A stretch of 64,000 bases of DNA. Source: Lepas anatifera (Eukaryota; Arthropoda; Thecostraca; Lepadidae). The stretch covers positions 1 through 64,000 of the forward strand of contig JAOTON010000319.1 of the NCBI GenBank assembly GCA_034440635.1. Direction: 5' to 3'. The notes below the pieces were generated by a model. It saw only the letters and a program-made list of their open reading frames with translations, made no database searches and was not told the origin of the DNA. A program made the position numbers and the translations under genes. Below, in pieces: positions 1 through 10,081 of this stretch; within the stretch, counting starts at the first letter, position 1, and every line of letters begins with the position of its first letter.

Positions 1-1790
1 GCGCCGTCAACGTTCTTCCCATGCACCGTCTTCTCCACTCCCTGTTCCCCCACCAGTTCTTTATTCGTGTACCCCCCCTTCTACCCTGTTGTTATTTACC
101 TACCAGTGTCCCCTATGATGGATTATTTGCTCCCACGGACGCTCGACTGACGGTTCCACGCCTATGTACCGCAGGCGCTCCTTGCCTGCAGCACCGGTAT
201 CCATAACTTCAGTCTCGGTATCGCCTCGGTGAAGTATCGGCGTCCCCCCGATGCACTATCACCATTACTCATCCCTCGCCCCCAGCCCAAATAACTAACT
301 GACTAACTCACCCCACTTTCCCCGGCTGAGGTAGACCACTGGTGTCCCACAGGAGTACCACTGTACCACACTGAACGTTTGGCACTCCCCATGCCGCATC
401 ACGCTGAACTCATTTACTATAACCTAAGCACCCCCTCACCTATATCAGCCCCGGGTCACTAATAGGCGTCCACAACTTCAACGTGAACCTCCCTCATCGA
501 TTTTTGACGCCCTCTTCTTTATGGTTAGGCGCCTGTTCTCCACTATTGGTCGCTCCTCTGCAGATCTAGGGCGCCTCACTTCAATGTGGACCCGTCACTC
601 ACCCTCCGGACGCCCTCTATTTTATGGTAGGGAACCCCATATTTCAGGCGTTTGGCCACCACTTTTTCAGCGCTTGGCGGACCTCTGCGACGCGGACCAC
701 CGTCATTTACCTGCATGCGCCCTTAACTTTGTGACTGGGCTCCCCGTTTTCACAACTGACCCGCTTTTCAGCCCTAGGTTGCCCCACTGCAGCATGGACT
801 GCCCTCATCCATTTTAGCCGCTCTCTTCTGTATGATTGTCGCGCACCTTCTCCCACCGCTGGCCGGTCTTGCTGCAGCCTTAGAGCAAACCCACTTCACC
901 GTGGACTGCCCTCATTCACCTCCTGGCCGCCCTCCGCTTTGTGGTTCAGAACCCCCCATATCATGGTTGACCGTCCCAGCTCTAAAGCGGCCCGTTTCCG
1001 TAAAATTGATCGCTCCTCATCCACTTTTGACTGCCCTCTAAGTTAGTATGATTGCGCGCCCATTTTCCACAATTTTCTGTTCTTTGTTAGCCTTGGGGCG
1101 CCCCACTTTTACGTGTACCGCCTTCAACTTCGGATGTCCTCTACTTTGTGTTCGGGTGTCCCAATTTCACGATTAACCGCTCTTTTTCAGCCTTAGGGCA
1201 TCCCACTCGCAACATAACTTCCTCCCATGCCAGCATGGATAGCTCAGAGCTTTGAGTGGTAACAATTGCCTGAGTTCTTTTTTTGGTAGATCGATCAGTG
1301 TCATTTGCTCACCGTTACCACGCAGGGTCCCCCAGGGCGCATTCATGCCCATCCGATGTGTGGTCTTGTGCCCGTCCGATATCGTGGTTGTGTTGTCTTT
1401 TGCGACAAGAACATGCTACGATGGAATATAACGGACTGGTAAAAATAAGGTTTCATGTGAAGCAAATTTGGGCACATATACCAATATCCCTTAAATGTCG
1501 TTTAAGAAAACATTCCGGATTCTACTGATAAACCCACTACGCGCTATTGACTTCGATCATTTACTTATTTTGCCGAGGTGTTTTTTCGCAGTCGCCACTA
1601 ATGAAAGGCTGTGTCCAGACAGCAATGCGAAATTCCCACGTCATCTGTGTAAGAAAAATATTGAGAGCTCGGCAGGAGGCACCTGCAGAAATTGCGGTTG
1701 CGTCCTCTCCCACAAGTTTGTAAACAGCAAAAAGTTTCGTCTTGTGTAGAATATTATGGATTTATCACTATCCGCTCTGCGCAGACAGGG
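1..1790. repeat. Degenerate repeat-rich segment without a gene
   Basis: No coding exon is recognised. From about 480 to 1230 similar phrases recur at irregular spacing, such as ACTGCCCTCAT followed by CACC or CATT, and GCCCTC followed by TTTATGG or TTTGTGG. This suggests an old, strongly diverged tandem repeat. Short open frames here are what low-complexity C-rich DNA gives by chance. The stretch 1280-1790 shows nothing I can name. Confidence 0.4.
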
Positions 1791-1794
1791 TAAA

Positions 1795-2450
1795 CTGCAA
1801 CGACTGGTTTCTTTAAAGGCCATACTGTGGAGTCGATTTTCGTAGGATCTCGTTCGGACTTCCTCCACAGAGAAGATATTGGGGTCGGAGCTTTCATGCT
1901 GTATTACAGTGCTTCGTCAGCGATGATCGTTCGGAATATAAGGGGGGATAAAAAAGGCACAGAAAACACACAGTACAAAAGTTGAGCTCAGAAAAAACAT
2001 GCGACATCAATAATCTACACGTGACAGCAATAAACCATTGACTTCCTAGAACGACCTAAGAAATTATTTAAATACATTAAAGGTAAAGTTAAAAAAACGC
2101 ATCTTTAACATGGAAACGCTAGAGTACTAGGGTTAGCAAGAGAGGGAGGGGGTTTAAGACAGCTACAATAAAACACACAATACTCACAATGCTCACTTAT
2201 TAATTATATAAAAGATGGGGGAAGCTCTAAAAAGGGGGATAGAGAACAGAATTGGAGAGGGGGGGGGGGTTAAATGTTACAATAAAACACACAACATTCT
2301 CCTTATTTATGGTAAGAAAAATCCAAAGCTATAAAATACCTATTATCGATTCCATATAATGCAAACTTTCGCTTATTTATGATACGAAAAAGTAAACACT
2401 ATAAAATACATATTATCTAATCAAATATAAAAGACAGTATTATACAAACA
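1795..2450 (-). mobile_element. Penelope-like element copy A, 3' non-coding and terminal part
   Basis: This segment matches, with indels, the reverse complement of 13925-14580 and the same strand of 18560-19160, which lie next to the endonuclease end of Penelope open frames. It contains the A/T-rich 3' region and the hammerhead-like core (1892-1920). Its inner end at 2450 is cut by a hAT-like insertion, and the sequence resumes at 10074 after an 8 bp duplication. Copy A is therefore 1795-2450 plus 10082-11757. The outer end (CTTTAAAGGCC) is mirrored at about 21030. Confidence 0.75.
1850..1945 (-). ncRNA. Hammerhead-ribozyme-like core, Penelope copy A
   Basis: Read on the minus strand it has CTGACGA (1914-1920), a short hairpin, then GAAA (TTTC on the plus strand at 1892-1895) followed by GCTC. 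The palindromic AGCT after GAA could give the very short helix III known from Penelope hammerheads, which act as dimers. Flanking TCG/CGA and an AT-rich pair could form helix I. One extra base sits between the CTGACGA box and helix II, so activity is uncertain. Confidence 0.35.
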
Positions 2451-2734
2451 CAGAGACGGCGGATTCCATTTTCGAGAAGTGGTGCAAGATTTTCTGGAGG
2501 GGGCGCCTTCCTCCCCAGGGCGCCATCATCTCTTGGGGGCGCCTTTGCTATCCAATGGCGTTCTGCAGAAACTCTTTGGACTCGGCGTGCGAGGCCACTT
2601 GGGGTGGTTTATTTCTGATATTCCGAAAAATAGGTATTTTAGATTTCACGTAAACTCAGTCGTATCGGATTGGCATCAGCAACAGAGTAGCATAGCCCAG
2701 GATTCTGCGATATTCATAGCCTTGTTTGCAGTTA

Positions 2735-3300
2735 TGACCAATGATATTGCAGACACTTTCCGCAAACATACGTCACGTGTTTTTCGTTGAAGACTTCACA
2801 ATATGTGTGACAGTGTCTACTACAGCAGCTGCGCAGAGGCGGCTGCAGCTTGGCCTTGACATATTGCAGCAATGGATCACACGCAATGGACTGAAATTTT
2901 CAAGTTCAAAGACATGGTGCATGCACTTTTATAATAGACATTGAGACTGAATACCCGATTTTGTAAATTCGCGGAAATCCGAGCGACGTTGTAGCAGAAA
3001 CCAGATTTATCAGGCTCACACTCGATAAGCTTTCATATGTGCCACACCTGAAGGATTTCCCCAAAAAAATGTTTCGATACGCTGAAAATACTGAAGGTGT
3101 TGACGAGAATGAGATACCGTGCAGATAGAGAAATGTTTCTCATGCTATACACGTTATACGCTTATCGCCTATATATACGTTATGCGCACGTTATACGCTC
3201 ATTGTTATACGCTACGTTATAAGCTTCTTATGCTGTATAGATCACTTGTTCGTCCGAAGATCGAGTACGGCTGTGTCAGAGCCGCATGACGAAATCCATG
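2735..3300 (+). pseudogene. Decayed non-LTR reverse transcriptase fragment (Jockey-type)
   Basis: The translated piece from 2795 reads DFTICVTVSTTAAAQ and then WITRNGLKFSSSKT, the stretch just after the catalytic aspartates in Jockey/I-type reverse transcriptases (the residues in place of YADD read VEDF). Further on at about 3232-3275 the frame gives LYRSLVRPKIEYGCV, the usual thumb-region motif of the same family. Stops and frame changes separate the pieces, so this is a dead copy. The RNase H fragment at 5550-5880 may belong to the same element. Confidence 0.7.
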
Positions 3301-4426
3301 GAGCGAAGCGGATTGAGATTTCTCAAGAGGCTCTATTCCGGCCGTTTGGCGGTTCTGACAGTTGATACCAGGGCTCTGCAATTGTGTAGGGTGATTGCCC
3401 TTTACGCTAGACGCCCAAACTAAGGCTCCCAAATTTAAATTCAAAATAGTTTTTGAGAAATTTTGGAACAAATGTTTTCAATTTTGCATTTTTATCATTT
3501 TTATTTCTTAAGCGACGAACTTGAAATTTGCCTCCTTTTGAATAAGCAACAAGGCCACCCTAAGAAAAAAGTTCGAACTGGTCCGACATTATTTATTGCG
3601 CCAAAACGCAGTATTTCTAGTACAAGCAAAAAGATATTGAAATTTGACAGCCGACTTGTAAGCTCGAAATGTCAGAAGGCAGTTCAGTTAGTTTAAAGAC
3701 AGCCACGTGGAGTGCAGCTACGTGTTTTCTTGTGCTTAGGCATAGTTTCCAGTGGAAAACGTAAAATTCTTGACCTAGTTTTTTGCCATTTTGCTGGAGG
3801 ACTACATTTTTGCTCATTCCATTTAAATCTTAATCTCTCGCGATCTAATGCGCCGATTTGACTTTTCATTTCAAATAATGAAAGAACATTGCTTCCGCCT
3901 GATAATATTCGGAGATGGATATCGTGATAATAAAATTCCTTGTCTTATATGTATAAATATAATTTTAGTAGAAAACCTTTTATTTGCAGCTTTTCGGTTC
4001 AGAGCACATGTCATTCACAAGCTCAGAATTGACATGGCTGAATAGGAAAATTAATTGCAGTCATTCAATTCATTTACACTACCCACTTATCTCCAACGGC
4101 TTTCGAGTAATTCGTCCGAAAGGGTATTTCAAGGAGCTAAATTTCTTGGAACATGTTTGCTTCTCACCATGGTTTCAAGTGCTCAAAATGAATGGAAGTG
4201 GATGCAATTTGGCATAAAGCTAGCTTAGGATCCTGGGTCGCCGATACAAGTGATTCTAGGCGAATCTAATGTTTGGTTCGTCTTCTAGAAGCAGCTTTAT
4301 ACCATGCCTTTTCTGTACGAACACAACACCCGGCGCCACGATCACGGCATCGTTTTGATTGCGTGATACCGGCCAGTGACCTCCTGACGGGTCACAGGTG
4401 TAGGGTTAGTGGAAGTCGGTACAGTG
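3301..4426. other. No recognised gene or repeat
   Basis: A/T-rich sequence inside the hAT-like insertion. Open frames are short and show no protein family I recognise. It may be the decayed middle of the surrounding non-LTR copy. Confidence 0.3.
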
Positions 4427-4500
4427 TGGCGCAGTGGTCTAATGGTTAGAGGTCCTGTCTCGTGATGAGGGGTGCGCGGGTCGAATCCGGGGTTGACTGC
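4427..4500 (+). ncRNA. tRNA-like sequence, probably a SINE head
   Basis: The stretch has a Pol III A-box-like GGTCTAATGGTTAGAGG and a B-box-like GGGTCGAATCC at tRNA-like spacing. The acceptor arms do not pair well and there is no clean CCA-side complement, so I read it as a tRNA-derived SINE head or tRNA pseudogene rather than a functional tRNA. It belongs to a different family from the SINEs at 21738, 30600 and 60256. Confidence 0.4.
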
Positions 4501-4827
4501 GGGATATTTACTATTTATTTCAAAGAAAAGAATGATGGCACTGACCTACAGGCTTATAAAGAGATACATTGAGAATGAAATATGGTTGATTTCAGCACAT
4601 TGTCATGCGGCTCTCCTGCGCCGGTGGGGGTTATCCCAGGTCGCAGACCGGGGTTGCGTATGAGGCCACTCCTTAGTCCGCGAAAGAAGATTATCGATAT
4701 GTCCGTCATCTCGCTATCAGAATAGTAACAGGAGCGTTCCAAGCTTCACCCATAATAAGCATGCTAGTGGAAATTAATGAAATACCGCTACAAATGCGCA
4801 GTAAGATACTCGCTTTGCATTAAGCCA

Positions 4828-5284
4828 TTAAAAGGAATGTGGCACCTTAAGAACGTGATTTTAACTGAGATAGCCAAGTTGTAAAGCAAATCGGAAAACC
4901 AGGTGCTCTATATATCATTTGTCTTGGAACTCGATTTTTCCGTAGAAAAAACTAAAACCTACCCGAAATGTACCTTTCATGTACCTCTCGCCAGGCGGCC
5001 ATTGTTGTGAGCTGCTGGTGTGGCGACATATGCTGACATCACGATGAGCATCAGCCAATCGAAGCCCTTGGAAGTGTTTCGAGTATGGTAGTGTTTGCCA
5101 GATCATGACATCATTCAGAGGCAGATATTTATTCATTTTTCTAGAGGAGTATTTTAAAAATAAAAGCATTGAGCTTGTTGTACATTTTTCAGAGAAATCA
5201 TGAGTGGTTTCATTATTTTCGGCTAAAAGTACGCCTAATTACACAAAATTCCAGGATTTTACCAAGGTGCCACGTTCCCTTTAA
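4828..5284. mobile_element. TTAA-flanked MITE, AGGGAATG family, copy 1
   Basis: It is bounded by TTAA on both sides, with terminal inverted repeats of the type AGGGAATGTGGCACC and GGTGCCACGTTCCCT. The whole 457 bp matches a second copy at 34345-34803. TTAA target duplication and short CCC/GGG-like termini suggest a piggyBac-type non-autonomous element. There is no coding capacity. Confidence 0.75.
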
Positions 5285-5549
5285 AATAAGCCACCAACAC
5301 GCCCCACATACCAAACATTTTTTTGGCGACGCCTACCTCAGTCAGATAGACAGTGGCTCGCGTTTTGCAACCCGTCACCAGGGGAGTGAGAGTCTGTGCC
5401 TGGCTGGCACAGGCTGGTATCGACAGCAATCTCGTCGAACCACATGAAGCAGCTGTTATTGAACCATAGCTCATCTCGACAGTTAACACGAACACAACCT
5501 ACGCCAACAAAGCAAAAATTTGCCTCCTGAACCGACGCGCCAGTAATTT

Positions 5550-5880
5550 ATGAACTTGCTTGCGGAGCCGTTCGAAAACCATGTCTGTTTCTATATAGAC
5601 GGTTGCAAAGGAAGTGACAATGGCACAGGGCGCGCATTTGTTGGTGACGATGTTGAGAAGTTTTCTAGTTTGCCTTACGAAGGATCCATTTTTACCTCAG
5701 AGCTGTACTCCATTTTTTTGCTGTTTGGACCAGGTGTCTAAGCTGATGGTGAGGAAGTTTGCGATTTTTACCGATTCGCTGTCTTATCTGCAGACATTGA
5801 AGCCATTTTATTTCTATAATGCGTCGTCACCTTGGCAGGCCATGCTGAAGATGACTGGATCTTCTGTGTGCACTGATTAG
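5550..5880 (+). pseudogene. Decayed RNase H domain of a non-LTR element
   Basis: One frame gives VCFYIDGCKGSDNGTGRAFV, then SIFTSELYSIFLLFG; the adjoining frame gives KFAIFTDSLSYLQTL. These are the three landmark segments of the RNase H domain of Jockey/I-type retrotransposons (YTDGS, the ELYAI helix, and the FTDSLS strand). A frameshift around 5735 joins the halves. Dead copy, plus strand, possibly the end of the element starting near 2735. Confidence 0.7.
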
Positions 5881-7342
5881 TCCAATAGGAAGACACAGGC
5901 AGTTTGGATGGCTACCATCTCAGCCTGAAAACTCGAGCAGAGCGAGCCTGCTGGTCGCCTGAGCTCATGCTGGGCTCTGTCTGGTGACTCGATGAAGACC
6001 CAGCTCCCCCGCTCGTGACCCCCTCCGTGCACTAACCCGTCGGTCCACACCCATGTGGTACATTGAGTCAGGGAAGCGAGGTGGGGAGAGCTACTCGCTT
6101 CTTCCGGACAGGTGGCGCTCCTGATGTCAGTGGGCCCACGTCTAGTTGAAATGTGACTCACTCTCCTGATACCCACAGTCGAAGACGTCGAGGAAGGAAA
6201 GACTCGATGGGGAGGGAGATGCCTGCTTGATCCACATGTCTTTGCCCACCTGCCGCCACCCGGTCACGGAGGAGAGTCGAGAGGGCGCTGTCGCCTCCGC
6301 ACGTCTTCACAGAGGTCTTCAGACGGCAGGGTATGGAATTTCACCAGCAGTCGGGTCGCGAGTACCCTCCTTCTGGCCGCTACGCGGGGAGTCTTAACTC
6401 GGCTGGGAGTGGATTGGGTGCATCCTGTGATGATACGCGCCGACGCTCTCATTTTGCGTTCCAGCAGCTCGACATGAAATGGCGGTGTGGCGTGGAGCCA
6501 CGCTGCGGCCGCTTACTCCATCGCTCCTCTCACGTAGCCAGTAGCGACGGTTCGGAGGTGCTGTTCGTGCAGCCCCAGTTGCAGCCGGACAGTTGACGTA
6601 GGTGGGAGATGCGGGGTGGACCTTCTCCCACAGTCTCTTACAGTGAGGACCGGAAATGGAGGAGCCGATCGATGGTGACGCCGAGTAGCTGTAGAGGTGT
6701 CTCCAGCAGTGACAGACTTCCCGTCGACCTTAAAATTGAAGGGATCGGCGTCTCTGGCCCACTGGGACATCACCAGTACTTGGATCTTGGCCCTGATACC
6801 ACCATTTTGTGCTGTCGGGTTCACTTCATGAGGGTGCCAGCAGCAGCTTTATTGCACCCGGTCCTTGGCGACTTGGATGTTGTTGCCCGTGCAGAGAGCC
6901 GCCGTATCATCGGCGTACATGTAGGGAGCATCCGGGAACCGCGCAGAGTGCGTCTACCAGCCGAGCCGCCCATACAAAATAAAACTGGCGATAAGACACT
7001 TCCTTACGGCAGGCCAGTTCGGAAAATGCGCTCACTGGAAAGCACACCATTTAGTTCCACCTGGACTCTTCGGTCCCGGAGTCACTGCCAAATCCAGGCC
7101 ACCGTGCAGTTTGACAGCCCCATCTACAACAGGCGAACGCGTAGCAGGTGGTGGTCCACTACGTCGTACGCGTGCGCGAAATCAAACGCGACGAGGACGT
7201 ATTTCTGCGTGGTCTGTCCATCGGGAGGGCGGCTGTGTCTCGATTTGGGCATGCACAGTGCACGCTCACCTCTTCTCTTAAATGAGTCCTGAACTTGACC
7301 TGAAGGCGATGGTTGATGGTATAAGTGGATGGTCAGTGACAA
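5877..7342 (-). pseudogene. Decayed non-LTR retrotransposon, RT to RNase H, minus strand
   Basis: On the minus strand from 7342 downward the translated fragments run in order: QKYVLVAFDFAHAYDVVDHH (RT palm), then MYADDTAAL (catalytic YADD encoded at 6907-6918), then near 6050 TWVWTDGLV, and near 5930 RRPAGSLCSSFQAEMVAIQT (RNase H). These pieces are typical of an R1/Jockey-like open frame and are separated by stops and shifts. It is convergent with the plus-strand RNase H fragment ending at 5880. Confidence 0.75.
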
Positions 7343-8084
7343 AATATACTCGTTTTATCAATCTGAATGGTCTTTTTCACTTCCGATCTGAACACTGCAT
7401 TACGATCATTAAACGCGCAACTTACAGCCAATAAACGAAAAAAATTATCAATTTATCAAAAGAGTACTTGGACACGTTGAAACTGTTTTCTTTTTATTCT
7501 AGTAGGGCCCATTTATGTCACAAATCACACATGCCTATGGCATGATCTATTTCAGCATTCAATCACATGGCTACCGAAATTCTCTTAACACCTCCGAAAT
7601 TTCACGCACAAGAGCAATGCTCCCATGCTGATGAATTGAAGAATATAGATAAAGGTCGATGGAAAATGCCCACATACTTCATTCTGTGTTTATCTTAACG
7701 TTTCAACTTCCCTTATATCTCCTTGAGTCTGCCATCTGGTTCAAACATTATTTTTTAGGAGCAATTAATAATGTGGGTTAAAGTCCGGTTTGTGTTTCCT
7801 ACAACTTAAAAGCTTTTCCGCTGAGATAATTTTCTTGGACAGCGCACAGGCCAGGTTCACACTCGCTGCGATTATTTTCAATGTCCTCTCACCATTATCT
7901 TACGAATCTTGGCTCACGTGGAAAGGCAAATGATGCTTATCATATTTGATATTAAAATAAACTTAACCCCTCTTTACTAATAGAAAAATCCTCAGATATA
8001 TACCTTTATGTTCAGCTGTTGCATCTTCCCAAGTCTTGAATTTCTCCATGACCTAGTGGCAGGTACAGATTTTTCAAGAGGTGA
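7343..8084. other. No recognised gene or repeat
   Basis: A/T-rich filler between a dead retrotransposon and a SINE fragment inside the hAT-like insertion. I see no exon, repeat array or RNA signature. Confidence 0.3.
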
Positions 8085-8312
8085 GGTCTCTTCCAACTGA
8101 CTGATGAGAGGGTAACCTGAACGAGGCGGCCATCCCTGTGCTTTGTGGGAGGTTAAACTTTGGCTTCTAAATCAACCCTTCATTGTAGGCGTTACTCGTT
8201 CGAGTGGTGGGGTCGGGGTCTCCGTGACAAGTCCCTTGAGGACTTTAATGAGACTCAGACTCCAACAGCCGTACTGGGAAGAAATTGGACGAAATTTATA
8301 AAAAACAAGATT
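8085..8312 (+). mobile_element. SINE body fragment (headless)
   Basis: The stretch containing CTTTGTGGGAGGTTAAACTT and GGTCTCCGTGACAAGTCCC matches the body of the SINE at 30600-30962 (minus strand) and parts of the one at 60256-62310. The tRNA-derived head is missing here, and the 3' part ends in ATTTATAAAAAAC as in the other copy. Confidence 0.7.
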
Positions 8313-8574
8313 TTTAGTGCAACATACAATTTGAACCTTTTGGCCTTTTGCAAACCCGGTTTGGCCTTTTCCGTTGAAAAAGCCGCAGTCCTGGGCAGCA
8401 TCTCTAATCTTTAGAATATGGAATAACAAAAATTAGGAGACATTTTTTTAACACTAGCACGTCTAAATTTTATTAACGCCCCTCCAAATGGGGTTTGATC
8501 CCCGAAGACATTATAATGGCCAGCACAAGAAAATCTCCACCGCCCCCCTCCACTGAGTTTTCCTTAAAAAATGT

Positions 8575-9310
8575 TCTGCTGTCCTTTCCAGGGGGCGCCT
8601 TTCCTATCCATGGGTGCTTATTCTTTCCAGAGGGGGCGCCTTTGCTCTCGGGGGCGCCTTTTGCTATCCAGGGATGCCTTGCTAACCAGGGGGTGCATAT
8701 GATATCAAGGGGCGCCGTTGATCTTCTTCGGAGGCGTCTCTGCTGTCCAGGAGGCGCCTGCGCTATCCAGGGGCACCTATGCTATCCAGAGACCCGGATC
8801 CTTTACTCAGGGGGCGGGGGCCGCCTTTGCTGTCCAGGGGTGCCTGTGCTAACCAGGGGCGCATATGCTATCCCGGGGTGCCGTTGCTCTTCTTTAGGGG
8901 CGTCTCTGCCGTCCAGGGGTGCCTATGCTATCCAGAGGGTGTGTTCTGTCCATGGGGCGCTTTTGGTATCAAAGCGCGTATTTGCTGTTTTGGGGGTGCC
9001 TATCCTATTCAGAGGGCGCCCCCTGCTGTCCAGGGAGCGCGATTGCTATTAAAAGGGAGCTTATTATATCCAGAGGGGTGCCTTTGCTCTTATGGGGGAG
9101 GGGGCGCCTCTTAGTGTACAGGAGTGCCTGTGCTAACCAGAGGGCGCCTAGGCTATTCAGGGGCGTCGTTACTCCTCAATTGGGGGTGCCTTTTTCTGTC
9201 CAGGGGCGCCTCTGCTGTCTAGAGGTCGCCTTTGCTATCCAGAGGGGCGCTTTTACTCATGGGGTGGGCACCTTTTGCTGTCCAGGGTGCAGCTTTGATG
9301 TCGAGGGCGC
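8575..9310. repeat. GGGGCGCC minisatellite, block 1
   Basis: A degenerate tandem repeat of roughly 20-30 bp units of the form CTATCCAGGGGCGCCTTTG or CTGTCCAGGGGTGCCTATG. It recurs at 9585-9850 and, as a short piece, at 2495-2565 just inside the other terminus of the hAT-like element. Long open frames on both strands across it are by-products of the stop-poor GC-rich unit and are not genes. Confidence 0.8.
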
Positions 9311-9456
9311 CATTCATATTTGAAAGTGTATTTTATTTTACACAGAGGGTACTACCCCTTCAGACAGGCGATGTGTCTGATTTTTCTTGACCGGCCGGGG
9401 CGCCGGCAAAATCCGGGGGTGCCACCCAAATCCGTGAGGGCCTCCCCGTACGAGGT

Positions 9457-9557
9457 CAAAACCAGGTGTGCAAAAATATACTATTGTGCACCATCATTTT
9501 TTCAAGGTGTGCAACTGCACACCCTGTCCTGCGAATCCGCCGTCCCTGCCGCCGTTG
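9457..9557. other. Double-hairpin subterminal segment, inner hAT-like terminus
   Basis: Two neighbouring inverted repeats (arms GGTGTGCA and TGCACACC in the second) are followed by GAATCCGCCGTCCCTG. This is a diverged copy of the outer right terminus at 9987-10073, so it marks an older or nested end of the same element family. Confidence 0.55.
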
Positions 9558-9584
9558 TTCTCGGGAGGGGGTTTCTCTCTTATC

Positions 9585-9850
9585 TCTCCAGGGGGCGCCT
9601 TTCTTATCAAAGGGCGCCTATGTTGTCCAGGGGCGCCTTTTCTATGCGGGGGGCGCCTTTTGCTGTCAAGGGGTGCCTGTGCTAACCAGGGGGCGCATGT
9701 GATATCTAGGGCGCCGTTTCTCTTCTTCGGAGGCGCCTCAGCTGTCCAGGAGGCGCCTACGCTTTCAAGGGCGCCTATGCTATCCAGAGGGGCGCCTTTA
9801 CTCAAGGGGGGCGCCTTTTGCTTTCCAGGGCGCAGTTTTGATGTCAAGGT
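9585..9850. repeat. GGGGCGCC minisatellite, block 2
   Basis: Same unit type as 8575-9310, located between the inner terminus at 9557 and the outer terminus at 10073. About nine degenerate units; no gene. Confidence 0.75.
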
Positions 9851-9986
9851 GCGTCATTCATGTGTGAAAATGTCTTTTCACAGAGGATCCTACCTCTTCA
9901 GGTAGGCGGTAATTAGGCTTGATTTTTCTGACCGGCCGGGGGCGCCGGCTGGGAGGCCTGGGGGGCGCCTCCTGGACAAAGCCAAA

Positions 9987-10073
9987 ACAAGTGGTGCAAA
10001 AGATACTTTTGCACCACTTGAAAAAATCGAGTGGTGCAACTGCACCACTTGCACCCTGGAATCCGCCGTCCTG
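9987..10073. other. Double-hairpin subterminal segment, outer hAT-like terminus
   Basis: A perfect 14 bp inverted repeat with a 3 nt loop (9989-10019) is followed by a second inverted repeat with arms AGTGGTGCA and TGCACCACT (10030-10049), then the terminal GGAATCCGCCGTCCTG. hAT elements often carry subterminal repeats bound by transposase; that role here is inferred. Confidence 0.6.
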
Positions 10074-10081
10074 TACAAACA

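Larger units (their letters stand above)
2451..10073. mobile_element. hAT-like composite insertion (7.6 kb) inside Penelope copy A
   Basis: The 8 bp TACAAACA occurs immediately before 2451 and immediately after 10073. The element starts CAGAGACGGCGGATTCCA and its right end, read in reverse, starts CAGGACGGCGGATTCCA, followed on both sides by AAGTGGTGCA. CAG...CTG termini with an 8 bp target duplication are the hallmark of the hAT superfamily. No hAT transposase is recognisable inside. The interior holds GGGGCGCC-type minisatellite next to both ends plus decayed non-LTR pieces, a TTAA MITE and SINE sequence. A second right-terminus copy ends at about 9557, so the element is nested or partly duplicated. 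Confidence 0.75.

Noticed and set aside
6609..7292. 227-codon plus-strand frame
   Set aside because: Antisense to the minus-strand reverse transcriptase remnant with its YADD at 6907-6918.
8495..9905. Several 110-185 codon frames on both strands
   Set aside because: GGGGCGCC minisatellite is open in several frames at once; no domain.
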